Notes: generated by a model from the letters alone, not told the origin. A stretch of 64,000 nt of DNA from Burkholderiales bacterium (GCA_023511995.1 JAIMAL010000001.1:62001-126000), one strand, 5' to 3'; shown: positions 41,732 to 53,404, counted from the stretch's first letter. Numbers and translations: made by a program.

Positions 41732-41965
41732 ATGAGCAAATCCCAGAAAGCGCCCACCTTCGAGGCGGCCATCGCCGAGCTGGAAAAAATCGTCGCCAGC
41801 ATGGAAAGCGGCCAGTTGTCCCTCAAGGAATCCCTCGACGCCTACCGCCGTGGCGCGGAACTCGTCAAGCTGTGCCAGCGCGAACTGCAAGATGCCGAAC
41901 AGCAGGTGCGCATTCTCACCGAATCCGGCGAGCTTGCGCCCTTCGTGCCCGAGGCGGCCAAGTGA
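41732..41965 (+). CDS. xseB: Exodeoxyribonuclease VII small subunit XseB
   Basis: 77 residues. FEAAIAELEKIVASMESGQLSL and ESLDAYRRGAELVKLCQREL are the family helices. With XseA it degrades single-stranded DNA. Its TGA overlaps the GTG start of ispA. The xseB-ispA-dxs order is widely conserved in proteobacteria. Confidence 0.95.
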   Translation: MSKSQKAPTFEAAIAELEKIVASMESGQLSLKESLDAYRRGAELVKLCQRELQDAEQQVRILTESGELAPFVPEAAK

Positions 41966-42873
41966 GCGGTCCTGACGCCGCGTTCTCCCCGGCCTTCGAG
42001 GACTGGGCGCATCGCCACTGGGCGCGCATGGAGGAGGTGCTCGGCCGCATGCTGCCCGCCCCCGACATCTCCCCCATGCGCCTGCACCAGGCCATGCGCT
42101 ATGCCGTGCTGGGCGGGGGCAAACGGATACGGCCGCTATTGGCCTTTGCCGCGGGGGAGCTCGCCGATGCCCATCCCGAACGGGTGGAGGTGGTGGCCTG
42201 CGCGGTGGAACTCATCCACACCTATTCCCTCGTCCACGACGATCTGCCCTGCATGGACGATGACGTGCTGCGGCGGGGCAAACCCACCGTCCACGTGGAA
42301 TTCGACGAGGCCACCGCCCTCCTGGTGGGGGATGGGCTGCACAGCCTCGCCTTCCAGCTCCTCGCCCAGTATCCCCTGGCGGACGATCCCCACCGGCAAC
42401 TGGAAATGGTGGCCCTGCTGGCGGTCGCGGCGGGCTCCCGCGGCATGGTGGGGGGCCAGGCCATCGACCTTGCCAGCGTCGGCAGGCAGCTCACCCTGCC
42501 CGAGCTGGAATCCATGCACGTGCATAAGACCGGGGCGCTGATCCGCGCCTCGGTCATGCTGGGCGCCCTCTGTGGCCGGCTCGCCGAGGAGGACGTGGCG
42601 CGGCTGGATCACTTTGCCAAGTTCATCGGGCTTGCCTTCCAGGTGGTGGATGACGTGCTGGATGCCGAGGCCAGCACGGCCACCCTGGGCAAGACGGCGG
42701 GCAAGGACGCCCGGCAGAACAAACCCACCTATGTGAGCCTGCTGGGGCTCAACGAGGCGCGCCGCCTGGCCCAGGAAATGCGCGAGGATGCCATCGCCGC
42801 CCTGGAACCCTTCGGCGATCGCGCCCGGCGGCTTAAGGAGATCGCCGATTTCATCGTGCTGCGCCGTTTCTAG
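41962..42873 (+). CDS. ispA: Farnesyl diphosphate synthase (geranyltranstransferase) IspA
   Basis: 303 residues. First aspartate-rich motif [17 protein letters not shown] near 95 and second FQVVDDVLD near 235 bind Mg-diphosphates; [10 protein letters not shown] precedes the first. It condenses IPP with DMAPP/GPP to farnesyl diphosphate. The GTG start at 41962 (GTGA overlap) gives the expected length. The next gene, dxs, starts three bases after its stop. Confidence 0.95.
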   Translation: MSGPDAAFSPAFEDWAHRHWARMEEVLGRMLPAPDISPMRLHQAMRYAVLGGGKRIRPLLAFAAGELADAHPERVEVVACAVELIHTYSLVHDDLPCMDDDVLRRGKPTVHVEFDEATALLVGDGLHSLAFQLLAQYPLADDPHRQLEMVALLAVAAGSRGMVGGQAIDLASVGRQLTLPELESMHVHKTGALIRASVMLGALCGRLAEEDVARLDHFAKFIGLAFQVVDDVLDAEASTATLGKTAGKDARQNKPTYVSLLGLNEARRLAQEMREDAIAALEPFGDRARRLKEIADFIVLRRF

Positions 42874-42875
42874 CC

Positions 42876-44765
42876 ATGTCCACGTCTTGGCTGCTCGAGA
42901 CCATCCACGACCCCCGTGACCTGCGGCGGCTTAACCGGCGCGACCTGCCGCGTCTGGCTGCCGAGCTGCGGGCCTTTCTCGTGGAAAGTGTTTCGCGCAC
43001 CGGTGGTCATCTCGCCTCCAATCTGGGCGCGGTGGAGCTCACCATCGCCCTCCATTACGTCTTCAACACGCCGGAGGACCGGCTGGTGTGGGACGTGGGC
43101 CACCAAAGTTACGTGCACAAGATTCTCACCGGCCGCCGCGAAGCCATGGCCACCCTGCGCCAGCGGGGTGGGATTGCCGGGTTCCCGAAGCGGGAGGAAA
43201 GCCCCTACGACACCTTCGGCACGGGGCATTCCAGCACGTCCATTTCCGCGGCGCTGGGCATGGCCATCGCCGCCAAACGGGCCGGCCTCGACCGGCGCAC
43301 GGTGGCGGTCATCGGCGATGGGGCGCTCACCGGCGGTATGGCGTTCGAGGCCCTCAACAACGCCGGGGCAAGCGATGCCAACCTGCTCGTGGTGCTCAAC
43401 GACAACGAGATGTCCATCTCCCCCAACGTGGGGGCGCTGACCAACTACCTGGCCAAGCTTTTGTCCGGCCGCTTCTACACCGCCGTGAAAAAGACCGGCG
43501 GCCAGATGCTGGAGGCCATCCCCCCCATCCGCGAGCTCGCCAAACGGGCGGAGGAACATTTCAAGGGCATGGTCATGCCCGGCACCCTGTTCGAGGAATT
43601 CGGTTTCAACTACGTGGGCCCCATCGACGGCCACGACCTCGACGTGCTAATCGATACCTTGAGCAACCTGCGCCGCCTGGAGGGGCCGCAGTTTCTCCAC
43701 GTGGTCACCCGCAAGGGGCAGGGTTACAAGCTCGCCGAGGAGGACCCCTGTCTCTACCACGGGGTGGCGCGCTTCAACCCGGCGCAGGGGCTCGCCAGCC
43801 GGTCCGCCCCGGCGAGGACCTATACCGAGGTCTTCGGCGAGTGGCTGTGCGACATGGCCGAGGCCGATTCCCGCCTCATCGGCATCACGCCCGCCATGCG
43901 CGAGGGGTCGGGCATGGTGGCCTTTGCCGAACGCTTCCCGGATCGCTTCTTCGACGTGGGGATTGCCGAGCAACACGCCCTCACCTTTGCCGCGGGGCTC
44001 GCCTGCGAGGGCCTGAAGCCGGTGGTGGCGATCTACTCCACCTTCCTGCAGCGGGGCTATGACCAGGTCATCCATGACATCGCGCTGCAGAACCTGCCGG
44101 TGATGCTGGCCATCGACCGCGCCGGCTTGGTGGGGGCGGACGGGCCCACCCACGCCGGCGCCTTCGATCTGTCCTTTCTGCGCTGCATTCCCAATCTCAC
44201 CGTCTTCACCCCGGCCGATGAGAACGAATGCCGGCAGATGCTCTACACCGCCTTCACCCTGGATACCCCCACCGCGGTGCGTTATCCCCGGGGGGTGGGC
44301 CCCGGGGTGCCGGTGGAGCCCACCCTGCGCGCCCTGCCTATTGGCAAAGGGGAGATCCGCCGCCGGGGCAGACAGGTCGCGCTGCTTGCCTTCGGCAGCA
44401 TGCTGGCGCCCGCCCTGGCCGCCGGGGAGGAGTTGGACGCCACGGTGGCCAACATGCGTTTCGTCAAACCCCTGGACGATGCGCTGGTGAAGCTGCTCGC
44501 GGAAAGCCATGGGCTGCTGGTCACCCTGGAGGAAAACGCGATTGCCGGCGGGGCGGGCAGCGCGGTACTCGAATCCCTGCAAAAACAAGGGCTTGTCGTG
44601 CCGGTCCTGCAGCTTGGGCTGCCCGATCGCTTCATCGAGCATGGGGACCCCGCCGAGCTTCTGGCCGAGTGCGGCCTCAATGTGGCGGGCGTGGTGGCCA
44701 GTGTCCGTCGCCATACCCGAGTACTTTACTCAAGTATTGAGCTGGCTTATACTGGGGCCAAGTGA
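42876..44765 (+). CDS. dxs: 1-deoxy-D-xylulose-5-phosphate synthase Dxs
   Basis: 629 residues, full length. The thiamine diphosphate site is seen as [18 protein letters not shown] with [13 protein letters not shown] (near 150-185); transketolase motifs include [46 protein letters not shown] and the RYPRG segment. It makes the first MEP-pathway intermediate from pyruvate and glyceraldehyde 3-phosphate. In operon with xseB and ispA; folE2 follows by 41 bases. Confidence 0.97.
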   Translation: MSTSWLLETIHDPRDLRRLNRRDLPRLAAELRAFLVESVSRTGGHLASNLGAVELTIALHYVFNTPEDRLVWDVGHQSYVHKILTGRREAMATLRQRGGIAGFPKREESPYDTFGTGHSSTSISAALGMAIAAKRAGLDRRTVAVIGDGALTGGMAFEALNNAGASDANLLVVLNDNEMSISPNVGALTNYLAKLLSGRFYTAVKKTGGQMLEAIPPIRELAKRAEEHFKGMVMPGTLFEEFGFNYVGPIDGHDLDVLIDTLSNLRRLEGPQFLHVVTRKGQGYKLAEEDPCLYHGVARFNPAQGLASRSAPARTYTEVFGEWLCDMAEADSRLIGITPAMREGSGMVAFAERFPDRFFDVGIAEQHALTFAAGLACEGLKPVVAIYSTFLQRGYDQVIHDIALQNLPVMLAIDRAGLVGADGPTHAGAFDLSFLRCIPNLTVFTPADENECRQMLYTAFTLDTPTAVRYPRGVGPGVPVEPTLRALPIGKGEIRRRGRQVALLAFGSMLAPALAAGEELDATVANMRFVKPLDDALVKLLAESHGLLVTLEENAIAGGAGSAVLESLQKQGLVVPVLQLGLPDRFIEHGDPAELLAECGLNVAGVVASVRRHTRVLYSSIELAYTGAK

Positions 44766-44806
44766 ACCCCGCCCGCTTGCGGGCTCCAGTCGAGAAGGAC
44801 CTCCCC

Positions 44807-45619
44807 ATGAACCAGTGTGAAGTGCTCCCCATGGCCGACGTGCAGGCCACGGCCGACACCCGACAGCTCGCCATCGACAAGGTGGGCGTCAAGTCCGTCC
44901 GTCACCCCATCCGGGTCGCCGACAAGAGCGCCGGTGTGCAGCACACCGTGGCCGTCTTCAACATGTATGTCTATCTGCCCCATCACTTCAAGGGCACCCA
45001 CATGTCCCGCTTCCTGGAGATTCTCAATGGCTATGAGCGGGAGATCTCCGTCGAGAATTTCGAGCACATGCTGCGGGAGATGGTGCGGCGGCTGGAGGCG
45101 GAGTCGGGTTATGTGGAGATGACCTTCCCCTATTTCGTCAACAAGACGGCGCCGGTGTCAGGCGTGCAGAGCCTGATGGACTACGAGGTGACCTTCATCG
45201 GCGAAATCGACAAGGGACAATACCGGCAGACCATGAAGGTCGTGGTGCCCGTCACCAGTCTGTGCCCCTGCTCCAAGAAGATTTCCGCCTACGGTGCCCA
45301 CAACCAGCGCTCCCACGTGACCATCACCGCGCGCTGCAACAGCTTCGTCTGGATCGAGGACTTGATCCGCGTGGCCGAAGAACAGGCCTCCTGTGAGCTT
45401 TATGGGCTGCTCAAGCGCACCGACGAGAAATACGTCACCGAGCGCGCCTATGACAATCCCAAGTTCGTGGAGGACATCGTCCGCGACGTGGCCGCCGTGC
45501 TCAACCGCGACGACCGCATCGACGCCTACATCGTCGAGTCGGAGAATTTCGAGTCCATTCACAATCACTCGGCTTATGCCCTGATCCAGCGGGACAAGAC
45601 CAGGCAATCGGTGGTCTGA
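44807..45619 (+). CDS. folE2: GTP cyclohydrolase FolE2
   Basis: 270 residues. Family motifs: [29 protein letters not shown], and the metal-site region [21 protein letters not shown] near 150-170; the end [13 protein letters not shown] is also typical. It opens GTP to dihydroneopterin triphosphate, the first step of folate synthesis, and works with various metals, replacing zinc-dependent FolE. AAGGA lies eight bases before the ATG. No zinc-uptake regulator site was recognised. Confidence 0.95.
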   Translation: MNQCEVLPMADVQATADTRQLAIDKVGVKSVRHPIRVADKSAGVQHTVAVFNMYVYLPHHFKGTHMSRFLEILNGYEREISVENFEHMLREMVRRLEAESGYVEMTFPYFVNKTAPVSGVQSLMDYEVTFIGEIDKGQYRQTMKVVVPVTSLCPCSKKISAYGAHNQRSHVTITARCNSFVWIEDLIRVAEEQASCELYGLLKRTDEKYVTERAYDNPKFVEDIVRDVAAVLNRDDRIDAYIVESENFESIHNHSAYALIQRDKTRQSVV

Positions 45620-45631
45620 CTCGAAAAGCCT

Positions 45632-45655
45632 GGGGCGGGCACCCGCCTCCGCCCC
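45632..45655. terminator. Stem-loop between convergent folE2 and retropepsin genes
   Basis: GGGGCGG-N10-CCGCCCC, a 7-bp GC stem without a T tract. Possibly a bidirectional transcription stop for the two convergent genes; weak as an intrinsic terminator. Confidence 0.5.
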
Positions 45656-45676
45656 GCTGATCCCTGATTCCTGCTC
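45656..45676 (-). repeat. Heptamer array (3 units) at the end of the retropepsin gene
   Basis: Minus strand GAGCAGG-AATCAGG-GATCAGC, three 7-base units of the GATCAGG type found also at 47159-47186 and 63110-63158. It begins three bases after the retropepsin TGA. Confidence 0.6.
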
Positions 45677-45678
45677 CC

Positions 45679-46332
45679 TCAGTAGTTCTGGGTGAGGGTG
45701 AGGACGTTGCCCTCGCGGCTCATTTGCAGGCGGGAAAGAAAGCTGTTGCCCAGCAGGGCGAAGCCATCGGGCAGGCTGTCGACGACGGTGGCCTCGACGA
45801 AATTGAGGGAGATGGGCCCCACCTTGACGTTGTCCAGGGTGACCTTGTAGGCCATCACCATGCCGCCTGCGGTGGAAACCGCGCCCTGCGGAGCGCGGGT
45901 GAGGTCGATGCCCATCTGGCGCGCGGTGTTGGTGCTGAAGGAAACCAGGGTGGCGCCGGTGTCCACGAGGAAACGGATGGGCCGGCCGTTGATGCTGCCC
46001 GTGGTGGAGAAATGGCCGCCCGCGTCCGCCACCAGCTTGACGGTGGGCTTGGCGCCGCCGGCGTAGGCGGTGGCAATGCGCTGGCCCATGGCCACCCGCT
46101 TGCGTTGGCCATCCACTTCGAACACCGCCGCTGCCGAGTCGGCACTGATGAGCTTCACCCCTTCGGGGGAGGTTTGCCCCACGCTCATCACCCGGGGCGG
46201 GCCGCCGTTGATGGAGACCATGGCCTTGTTGGCGAAAAGCCCGCTGACTTCGATGTCCGTTGCCCACGCCGGGGCCGCGGCGAGCAGAAACAGCAGGAAG
46301 CGGTTAAAATGGCGGCGGATTCCCTTGCCCAT
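45679..46332 (-). CDS. Secreted retropepsin-like aspartic protease (TIGR02281-type)
   Basis: 217 residues. Signal peptide (NRFLLFLLAAAPAWAT), a first domain (VSINGGPPRVMSVGQTSPEG), then a single retropepsin domain from about 105 with the DTGA active site in FLVDTGATLVSF (near 125) and the family end LPDGFALLGNSFLSRLQM. Such clan AA proteases dimerise through one Asp per chain; a periplasmic processing role is likely but the substrate is unknown. GGGGGAG precedes the ATG. Only 12 bases separate it from the divergent glutamine amidotransferase gene. Confidence 0.87.
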   Translation of the reverse strand: MGKGIRRHFNRFLLFLLAAAPAWATDIEVSGLFANKAMVSINGGPPRVMSVGQTSPEGVKLISADSAAAVFEVDGQRKRVAMGQRIATAYAGGAKPTVKLVADAGGHFSTTGSINGRPIRFLVDTGATLVSFSTNTARQMGIDLTRAPQGAVSTAGGMVMAYKVTLDNVKVGPISLNFVEATVVDSLPDGFALLGNSFLSRLQMSREGNVLTLTQNY

Positions 46333-46344
46333 TTCGTCTCCCCC

Positions 46345-47052
46345 ATGAAGCCGGTTGCCGTCTTTCGTCATGCGCCCACCGAAGGGCCAGGCTATTTTGC
46401 CAGCTTTCTCGAACGCCGGGGTATTCCTTTGGCATTGATCCCCATCGACAATGGCGCCCCTGTGCCGCGGGAGCCCGATGCCTATGCCGGTCTGGTGTTC
46501 ATGGGCGGCCCGATGAGTGTGAACGATGATCTTCCCTGGATTGCCCGCGTGCTGGAACTCATCCGGCGCGCGGTGGAGCGGGAGGTGCCGGTGCTGGGCC
46601 ATTGCCTGGGTGGCCAGCTCATGGCCAAGGCCCTGGGCGGCCAGGTGGGGCCCAATCCGGTGAAGGAAATCGGCTGGGGCGAAGTGGAGGTGCTTGAAAA
46701 CGACGCCGCCCACGCCTGGTTCGGCGATGCACCCCGGCGTTTCCTTTCCTTTCACTGGCATGGCGAGACCTTCACCCTGCCGCCGGGCGCAACCCACATC
46801 CTGCGTTCCGCCCATTGTGAGAATCAGGCCTTCGTGCTGGGCCCGCATCTGGGCATGCAATGCCACGTGGAGATGACGGCGGAGATGGTGAGGACCTGGT
46901 GCGAGGTGGGAGCGGAGGAAATTGCCTCCGCGAAAAGCCCGGCAGTGCAGACGCCCTTCGAGATCCTCACCGATCTCGAAGGGCGGGTGAGCCGCCTCAA
47001 TGCCGTGGCGGACCGGCTCTACAGTCACTGGATCGCGGGCTTGCGCACGTGA
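46345..47052 (+). CDS. Class I glutamine amidotransferase-like protein
   Basis: 235 residues. Catalytic Cys lies in VLGHCLGGQLMAKALGG (near 96), and His-Glu in MQCHVEMTAEMV (near 172). AGLVFMGGPMSVNDD is the oxyanion region. No synthase domain is attached, as in the YfeJ/GuaA-like stand-alone group; the product is unknown. ATG 46345 lacks a clear ribosome site. An ATG at 46309 with AGGAAG eight bases upstream would add 12 residues but overlap the divergent gene; both are possible. Confidence 0.85.
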   Translation: MKPVAVFRHAPTEGPGYFASFLERRGIPLALIPIDNGAPVPREPDAYAGLVFMGGPMSVNDDLPWIARVLELIRRAVEREVPVLGHCLGGQLMAKALGGQVGPNPVKEIGWGEVEVLENDAAHAWFGDAPRRFLSFHWHGETFTLPPGATHILRSAHCENQAFVLGPHLGMQCHVEMTAEMVRTWCEVGAEEIASAKSPAVQTPFEILTDLEGRVSRLNAVADRLYSHWIAGLRT

Positions 47053-47058
47053 AAGCCT

Positions 47059-47086
47059 CCCTCCCCCCGCCCTTCGGGGGAGAGGG
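47059..47086. terminator. Stem-loop after the glutamine amidotransferase gene
   Basis: CCCTCCCCCCG-N5-CGGGGGAGAGGG, an 11-bp imperfect stem with one bulge and no T tract, in the 131-base gap between the amidotransferase and rpsT. It could be a bidirectional terminator or a dispersed palindromic element. Confidence 0.5.
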
Positions 47087-47158
47087 AAACGCTTTGACGG
47101 AACGGATAAGGGGGAAGGGGAGCCTTGCCGAAAGACACCCCAAGGGCCCGGGCTTTGA

Positions 47159-47186
47159 TCTGATGCTTGATGCCTGATCCCTGTCA
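47159..47186 (-). repeat. Heptamer array (4 units) starting at the rpsT stop codon
   Basis: Minus strand TGACAGG-GATCAGG-CATCAAG-CATCAGA. The first unit includes the rpsT stop codon TGA. Same heptamer type as at 45656 and 63110. Confidence 0.65.
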
Positions 47187-47447
47187 CCCCATCGCCTTGA
47201 TGGCGGCGGACAGGCGGCTCTTGTGGCGCGCAGCCTTGTTCTTGTGCACGATTTTCTTGTCGGCGATGCGGTCGATGATGCGCATCGACTCGCGGAACAC
47301 CTGCTGGGCCACGGTCTTGTCGCCGGCCTCGATGGCCTTGCGGACCTTCTTGATGGCGGTGCGCAGGCTCGAGCGCAGGCTCGCATTGTGCATGCGGGCT
47401 TTCTCCGACTGGCGCGCGCGCTTGCGGGCTTGGGCTGAGTTGGCCAT
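47184..47447 (-). CDS. rpsT: 30S ribosomal protein S20
   Basis: 87 residues, usual length. [37 protein letters not shown] and the end [17 protein letters not shown] match S20, a 16S rRNA-binding protein of the small subunit. AGGAG precedes the ATG. It is divergent from murJ, a common proteobacterial arrangement. Confidence 0.97.
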   Translation of the reverse strand: MANSAQARKRARQSEKARMHNASLRSSLRTAIKKVRKAIEAGDKTVAQQVFRESMRIIDRIADKKIVHKNKAARHKSRLSAAIKAMG

Positions 47448-47579
47448 GTAAGCTCCTGAAGACGAGAACTCGGAAAAAGGCGCAAATCCTACCCCAGAGT
47501 CGGCCGTTTTGCAACGTCACCAAGGGCTTGCACGCCTGCGCCGCGGCTGCCTGTATCATGCAGACTTTTCGCCTTTTCC

Positions 47580-49118
47580 ATGAATCTCCTCAAAGCCCTG
47601 GCCACCGTGGGGTCCATGACCCTGGTGTCGCGCATCCTCGGTTTCGTGCGCGACGCCGTGATCGCCCGCGCCTTCGGCGCCGGGGTGATGACCGACGCGT
47701 TTTTTGTCGCTTTCCGCATTCCCAACCTGCTGCGGCGGCTCTTTGCCGAGGGGGCGTTCTCCCAGGCCTTCGTCCCCATCCTCGCCGAATACCGGACCCA
47801 GCGCGGCCAGGATGCCACGCGGCTTTTGCTGGACCACGTGGCGGGGATGCTCCTGCTGGCACTGTTTCTGGTGACGGTCCTGGGGGTGCTTGCCGCGCCG
47901 TGGGTGATCTATGTCAGCGCGCCGGGCTTTGCCGACGAGGCGGACAAATTCGCCCTCACGGTGGCCATGCTGCGCATCACCTTTCCCTACATTCTCTTCA
48001 TTTCCCTGGTGGCTTTCGCCGGGGGCATCCTCAACACCTACAGCCGTTTCTCGGTGCCGGCCTTCACGCCGGTGCTGCTCAATCTCTCCATGATCGCCGG
48101 CGCCCTGTGGCTTGCACCCCACTTCGATCCCCCGGTGTTGGCGCTGGCCTGGTCGGTGTTCATCGGCGGGGTGCTGCAGCTTGCCTTCCAGTGGCCCCAT
48201 CTGGCGCGCCTCGGCCTTTTGCCCCGGCCCCGCTTTGCCTTCCGCCACGAGGGGCTCTGGCGCATCCTGCGTCTCATGGGGCCGGCGGTGTTCGGTGTGT
48301 CCATCGCCCAGCTTTCGCTCCTCATCAACACCATCTTCGCCTCCTTCCTGGTGACGGGCAGCGTTTCCTGGCTCTACTATGCCGACCGGCTGATGGAATT
48401 CCCCACCGGCATTCTCGGCGTGGGCCTGGGCACCATCCTGCTGCCCAGCCTGTCCCGGCACTTCGCCAGCCAGGACCACGGCGAGTATGCGAAGCTGCTC
48501 GACTGGGGACTGCGGCTCACCCTGCTCCTTGCCCTGCCGGCGGCGCTGGCGCTGGCGCTCCTTGCCGTTCCCCTGATCACCACGCTCTTTCACTACGGCC
48601 AGTTTTCCGCCCACGACGTGTGGATGACGCGCAAGGCGCTGATGGCCTACAGCGTGGGGCTGGTGGGGCTGATCCTGGTCAAGGTGCTGGCGCCCGGCTT
48701 TTATGCCCGCCAGAACATCAGGACTCCGGTGAAAATCGCCGTGCTCACCCTGGCTGCCACACAGGCCATGAACCTCGCCTTCATTGGCTTCCTGCACCAT
48801 GCCGGGCTTGCCCTTGCCATCGGCCTGGGGGCGTGTCTCAATGCGGCGCTCCTCTTCCGCGGCCTGCGGGGCGCGGGCGTGTATGTGCCGCAGCCGGGTT
48901 GGGGTGGTTTCTTGCTGCGCCTTGCCATCGCCCTTGCGGTGATGGGCGGGGTTCTGGCGTGGCTGGCGGGGCCTAACGAGGCCTGGCTTGCGGCCGGTGC
49001 CGCCCGCCGCGTCCTTCACCTCACCCTCCTGGTGCTGGCCGGTGCGGTGAGCTATTTCGCCATGCTCTTCGCCCTCGGCATGCGTCCCCGGGATTTCGTC
49101 CGCCGCGCGGCCGACTAG
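47580..49118 (+). CDS. murJ: Lipid II flippase MurJ (MviN)
   Basis: 512 residues with about fourteen hydrophobic segments. Family motifs: [22 protein letters not shown] at the start, [29 protein letters not shown] near 45-70, and [23 protein letters not shown] near 265. It flips the peptidoglycan precursor lipid II across the inner membrane. The ribosome site is weak. ribF follows 41 bases downstream. Confidence 0.96.
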   Translation: MNLLKALATVGSMTLVSRILGFVRDAVIARAFGAGVMTDAFFVAFRIPNLLRRLFAEGAFSQAFVPILAEYRTQRGQDATRLLLDHVAGMLLLALFLVTVLGVLAAPWVIYVSAPGFADEADKFALTVAMLRITFPYILFISLVAFAGGILNTYSRFSVPAFTPVLLNLSMIAGALWLAPHFDPPVLALAWSVFIGGVLQLAFQWPHLARLGLLPRPRFAFRHEGLWRILRLMGPAVFGVSIAQLSLLINTIFASFLVTGSVSWLYYADRLMEFPTGILGVGLGTILLPSLSRHFASQDHGEYAKLLDWGLRLTLLLALPAALALALLAVPLITTLFHYGQFSAHDVWMTRKALMAYSVGLVGLILVKVLAPGFYARQNIRTPVKIAVLTLAATQAMNLAFIGFLHHAGLALAIGLGACLNAALLFRGLRGAGVYVPQPGWGGFLLRLAIALAVMGGVLAWLAGPNEAWLAAGAARRVLHLTLLVLAGAVSYFAMLFALGMRPRDFVRRAAD

Positions 49119-49159
49119 TGGCTTGCGCCGTGCCTGGCTGCCGTTAGAATCGGAAGCCT

Positions 49160-50104
49160 ATGCTGAATACCCTCAAACTTACGCCCCGTGCCTGCCGGGC
49201 GCAGGCCGGTGTGGCCCTCACCATCGGCAATTTCGATGGCGTGCACCGCGGACACCAGGCGATGCTCGCCCGGCTTCGGGCCGCCGCCAATGAGTGGGGA
49301 TTGCCCGCGGCGGTGATGACCTTCGAGCCCCATCCGCGGGAATTCTTCGCTCCCCAGCAGGCGCCGGCGCGGCTTACCACGCTGCGGGAGAAGGTCGAGC
49401 TGATGCGGGAGCTGGGGGTGGACCTCGTCTATCTTTGCCGCTTCGGCGCGCGGCTGGCCGCCATGGCTGCGGAAGCGTTCATCGAGCAGGTGGTGGTGGG
49501 CGAAGCGCGCGCCAAATGGGTCCTGGTGGGGGACGATTTCCGTTTCGGCGCCGGGCGCAAAGGCGATTTCGCCCTCCTTGAGGCTGCAGGCCTCCGCCAT
49601 GGCTTCACCGCGGAGAGCCTGGGGAGCGTCATGGTGGATGGCACGCGTGTGTCCTCGACGGCGGTGCGGGAGGCACTCGCCGCCGGTGACATGGCGTGGG
49701 CGGCGCGTCTGCTGGGACGTCCCTACAGCATCAGTGGCCGGGTGGTGCATGGCGACAAGCTGGGTCAGGTGTTCGGCTTTCCCACCGCCAACATCCAGAT
49801 GAAGCACAACCGCCCGCCGTTGTCCGGCATCTTTGCGGTAGAATTGTGCGGCCTCGAAGGCGCCTGCCTGCCCGGGGTGGCAAGCCTCGGGGTGCGCCCC
49901 ACGGTGAAGCGGGACGGAGCCCCCACCCTGGAGGTCCACATCTTCGATTTCCACGAACGCATTTACGGCGCCCATGTGCGGGTGAATTTCCTGCACAAGC
50001 TGCGCGACGAGGAAAAATACCCCACCGTCGAAGCCCTCATCGCCCAGATCGAACGCGACGTGGCGCAGGCAAAGCTTTTTTTCAAGGCAAGGGCACAAGG
50101 CTAG
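49160..50104 (+). CDS. ribF: Bifunctional riboflavin kinase / FAD synthetase RibF
   Basis: 314 residues. N-terminal FAD synthetase domain with [18 protein letters not shown] and [19 protein letters not shown]-terminal riboflavin kinase domain with [22 protein letters not shown] near 195 and [21 protein letters not shown] near the end. It makes FMN and then FAD. It precedes ileS by 41 bases in the conserved ribF-ileS-lspA-fkpB-ispH order. Confidence 0.96.
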   Translation: MLNTLKLTPRACRAQAGVALTIGNFDGVHRGHQAMLARLRAAANEWGLPAAVMTFEPHPREFFAPQQAPARLTTLREKVELMRELGVDLVYLCRFGARLAAMAAEAFIEQVVVGEARAKWVLVGDDFRFGAGRKGDFALLEAAGLRHGFTAESLGSVMVDGTRVSSTAVREALAAGDMAWAARLLGRPYSISGRVVHGDKLGQVFGFPTANIQMKHNRPPLSGIFAVELCGLEGACLPGVASLGVRPTVKRDGAPTLEVHIFDFHERIYGAHVRVNFLHKLRDEEKYPTVEALIAQIERDVAQAKLFFKARAQG

Positions 50105-50145
50105 CGAGGGCTTCGTTCCCCTTGCTGCCTGCATTTGGATTGGAC

Positions 50146-52929
50146 ATGGCTGACTACAAGAGCACGTTGAATCTGCCGGATACGCCTTTTCCCATGCGGG
50201 GCGATCTGGCGAAACGGGAACCGGGCATGGTGGAGCGCTGGCAGCAGGGGAGGCTCTACCAGCGTATCCGTGAAGCCTGCCGCGGCCGGCCCAAGTTTAT
50301 CCTGCATGACGGACCGCCCTATGCCAATGGCGACATCCATATCGGTCATGCGGTGAACAAAATCCTCAAGGACATCATCGTCAAGAGCAAGACGCTGGCC
50401 GGCTTCGATGCGCCCTACGTGCCGGGCTGGGACTGCCATGGGCTGCCCATCGAGCTGCAGGTGGAAAAGACCCATGGCAAGAACATCGACCCCGCCCGCT
50501 TCCGCGAGCTGTGCCGTGCCTATGCGGCAAGCCAGATCGAGCGCCAGAAAAAGGACTTCATCCGCCTCGGTGTGCTGGGGGATTGGGACAATCCCTATCT
50601 CACCATGGATTACCGCTTCGAGGCGGACATCATGCGCGCCCTGGGGAAAATTCTGGAAAGCGGCTATCTCTACCAGGGCATGAAGCCGGTGCACTGGTGC
50701 GTGGATTGCGCCTCGGCGCTGGCCGAGGCGGAGGTGGAATACGAGGAGCGTGTCTCCCCCGCCATCGATGTCGCCTTCGCCGCTGAAGACAGCGCCGACA
50801 TTGCGCGGCGCTTCCATCTTGCCGGCGTGGCGGCACCGGTGTTCGCCGTGATCTGGACCACTACCCCCTGGACGCTGCCGGCCAACCAGGCCATCTGCGT
50901 GCATCCGGAGTTCTATTACGACTTGGTGCAGACGGAAAAGGGTGTGCTGCTTTTGGCCCGCGATCTGGTGGAAGCCTGCATGGCGCGCTACGGTCTTGCC
51001 CAGTGGGAGGTGCACTCCAGCGTCCGCGGTGCCGCGCTGGAAGGGGCGCGCTTCGTCCATCCCTTCCTTTCCCGTGTGGTGCCGGTGATTCTCGGCGAGC
51101 ACGTCACGCTGGAGACGGGCACCGGGCTTGTGCACACCGCGCCCGGCCATGGTCTGGAGGACTACGTGGTGGGCCTGCGCTACGGCCTGCCGGTGGAGGC
51201 ACCGGTGGGGGACGACGGCCGTTTCCTGGAGGGCACCGCGTTTGTCGCCGGGCAGAACGTCTGGGCGGCCAATGAAACCATCCTGCGTCTGCTCGCCGAG
51301 GGCGGGCGGCTTTTGAAGCACGACAAGGTGCAGCACAGCTATCCCCATTGCTGGCGCCATAAGACGCCCATCATCTTCCGCGCCACGCGCCAGTGGTTCA
51401 TCGCCATGGACCGACCGGGACGCAGCCGTGAAGCGACCCTGCGCAGCCAGGCCCTCGCCGCAGTGGAACACACCCGCTTCTTTCCCCACTGGGGGCGGGC
51501 ACGCCTGGAAGCCATGATCCGCAATCGCCCGGACTGGTGTGTCTCCCGGCAGCGCAACTGGGGCGTGCCGTTGCCGCTGTTCGTCAACCAAGAGACTGGG
51601 GAGCTCCATCCGCGCACACCGGAATTGATCGAAAAGGCCGCACGCCGTGTGGAGGAGGCGGGCATCGAAGCCTGGTTCAGCCTCGATGCGCGGGAATGGC
51701 TGGGGGAGGAGGCGGAGCGTTACCGCAAGGTCACCGACACCCTGGATGTCTGGTTCGATTCCGGTGTCACCCATGCCTGTGTCCTGAAGCGTCGCGCCGG
51801 GCTTAGCCATCCCGCCGATCTCTATCTGGAAGGCTCCGACCAGCACCGCGGCTGGTTCCAATCCTCACTCCTTACCGGTTGCGCCATCGATGGCCATGCG
51901 CCTTTCAAGGCGCTGCTCACCCATGGTTTCGTCGTTGACGGCCAGGGTCACAAGATGAGCAAATCCAGGGGTAACGTGGTGGCGCCGCAGAAGGTGGTGG
52001 ACACCCTGGGGGCGGACATCCTGCGCCTATGGGTGGCGGCCACCGATTACTCCGGGGAGCTCTCCATCTCCGACGAGATTCTCAAACGGGTGGTGGAAGC
52101 CTACCGCCGGCTGCGTAACACGTTGCGCTTTCTCCTTGCCAACGTGGCGGATTTCGATCCCCGCCAGCATGCCCTGCCGGTGGATGAATGGTTCGACCTC
52201 GACCGTTACGCCTGGGTGCTCACCGCCGATTTGCAGGCGGAGCTGGAACGGCATTACGCCGAGTTCGAGTTCCACCACGTGGTGCAGAAACTGCAGACCT
52301 TTTGCTCGGAGGAGCTGGGCGGTTTCTATCTCGACATCCTCAAGGACCGTCTCTACACCACCGGCCGCGACTCCCGCGCGCGCCGTTCGGCGCAGAATGC
52401 CCTCTACCACATCACCCACGTCCTCACCCGCCTGCTGGCGCCGGTGCTCTCCTTCACCGGCGAGGAGGTGTGGGCGGTGCTGACGGGGCGCGAGGATGAC
52501 AGTGTCTTCCTCACCACCTGGCACCGCCATCCGCTGCCCAAGGATGCTGCGGCCCTGCGCGCCAAGTGGCAGGCGGTGCGCGAGGTCAAGGCCCAGGTGC
52601 AAAAACGCCTGGAAGAGGTGCGGGTGGCAGGCAGAATCGGCTCCTCCCTGCAGGCCGAGGTGGACATTTATGCAAGCGGCGCCCGCTACACCGTGCTGCG
52701 CGAGCTGGAGGACGACCTGCGCTTCGTGCTCATCACTTCCCAGGCGCGACTCTTCGAAGTGGCCAATGCTGCGGAGGAACGCATCGAAGTGACACCCAGC
52801 CCTCACCCCAAGTGCGAGCGCTGTTGGCACTACCGCGCCGACGTGGGGGCGGACCCGCGCCATCCCACCCTGTGCGGCCGGTGTCTGGCCAATCTCTTCG
52901 GCGGCGGGGAGCCACGCCGCCATGCCTAA
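50146..52929 (+). CDS. ileS: Isoleucine--tRNA ligase
   Basis: 927 residues. Class I signature motifs GDIHIGHA (near 62) and KMSKSRGN (near 605), the editing-domain segment [14 protein letters not shown] near 245 and the C-terminal zinc ligands CERCWHY and CGRCLANLF are intact. It charges tRNA-Ile and edits valine. ATG 50146 matches the family start; the ribosome site is weak. The 3' end overlaps lspA by eight bases. Confidence 0.97.
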   Translation: MADYKSTLNLPDTPFPMRGDLAKREPGMVERWQQGRLYQRIREACRGRPKFILHDGPPYANGDIHIGHAVNKILKDIIVKSKTLAGFDAPYVPGWDCHGLPIELQVEKTHGKNIDPARFRELCRAYAASQIERQKKDFIRLGVLGDWDNPYLTMDYRFEADIMRALGKILESGYLYQGMKPVHWCVDCASALAEAEVEYEERVSPAIDVAFAAEDSADIARRFHLAGVAAPVFAVIWTTTPWTLPANQAICVHPEFYYDLVQTEKGVLLLARDLVEACMARYGLAQWEVHSSVRGAALEGARFVHPFLSRVVPVILGEHVTLETGTGLVHTAPGHGLEDYVVGLRYGLPVEAPVGDDGRFLEGTAFVAGQNVWAANETILRLLAEGGRLLKHDKVQHSYPHCWRHKTPIIFRATRQWFIAMDRPGRSREATLRSQALAAVEHTRFFPHWGRARLEAMIRNRPDWCVSRQRNWGVPLPLFVNQETGELHPRTPELIEKAARRVEEAGIEAWFSLDAREWLGEEAERYRKVTDTLDVWFDSGVTHACVLKRRAGLSHPADLYLEGSDQHRGWFQSSLLTGCAIDGHAPFKALLTHGFVVDGQGHKMSKSRGNVVAPQKVVDTLGADILRLWVAATDYSGELSISDEILKRVVEAYRRLRNTLRFLLANVADFDPRQHALPVDEWFDLDRYAWVLTADLQAELERHYAEFEFHHVVQKLQTFCSEELGGFYLDILKDRLYTTGRDSRARRSAQNALYHITHVLTRLLAPVLSFTGEEVWAVLTGREDDSVFLTTWHRHPLPKDAAALRAKWQAVREVKAQVQKRLEEVRVAGRIGSSLQAEVDIYASGARYTVLRELEDDLRFVLITSQARLFEVANAAEERIEVTPSPHPKCERCWHYRADVGADPRHPTLCGRCLANLFGGGEPRRHA

Positions 52930-53404
52930 GGCGTGGGCGGATCTTGTCCGCTGGTACGCGGTCGCCCTTGCCGTGGTCGTGATCGATCAGGCGAGCAAGC
53001 TCGCAGTGACGAAGTTTATGCTGCCCGGCAGAGAGATCCTGGTGACGCCCTTTTTCAATCTGGTGCTCGCCCACAACACCGGTGCCGCTTTCAGCCTCCT
53101 GGCCGGGGCGGGGGGCTGGCAGCGGGGGTTTTTCATCGTCGTCGCCACCATTGCCGCCGTGGTGATCGGTGTGCTCCTTGCCCGGCATCGCGAGGAACCG
53201 CGTTATTGTCTCGCGCTGGCCGGCATCCTGGGCGGCGCCCTGGGCAATCTCCTGGACCGGCTGCGGCTCGGTTATGTGGTGGATTTCCTGGATTTCCACG
53301 TGGCAGGCTGGCACTGGCCCGCCTTCAACGTCGCCGACATGGCCATCACCGGCGGCGCGGCCCTGCTCATCTGGGACAGCCTGGCCCGGGGGCGGGCGCA
53401 ATGA
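52922..53404 (+). CDS. lspA: Lipoprotein signal peptidase (signal peptidase II)
   Basis: 160 residues, four membrane helices. [28 protein letters not shown] and the catalytic aspartates in [19 protein letters not shown] and [12 protein letters not shown] are present. It removes signal peptides from lipidated prolipoproteins in the inner membrane. It overlaps both ileS and fkpB. Confidence 0.96.
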   Translation: MPKAWADLVRWYAVALAVVVIDQASKLAVTKFMLPGREILVTPFFNLVLAHNTGAAFSLLAGAGGWQRGFFIVVATIAAVVIGVLLARHREEPRYCLALAGILGGALGNLLDRLRLGYVVDFLDFHVAGWHWPAFNVADMAITGGAALLIWDSLARGRAQ

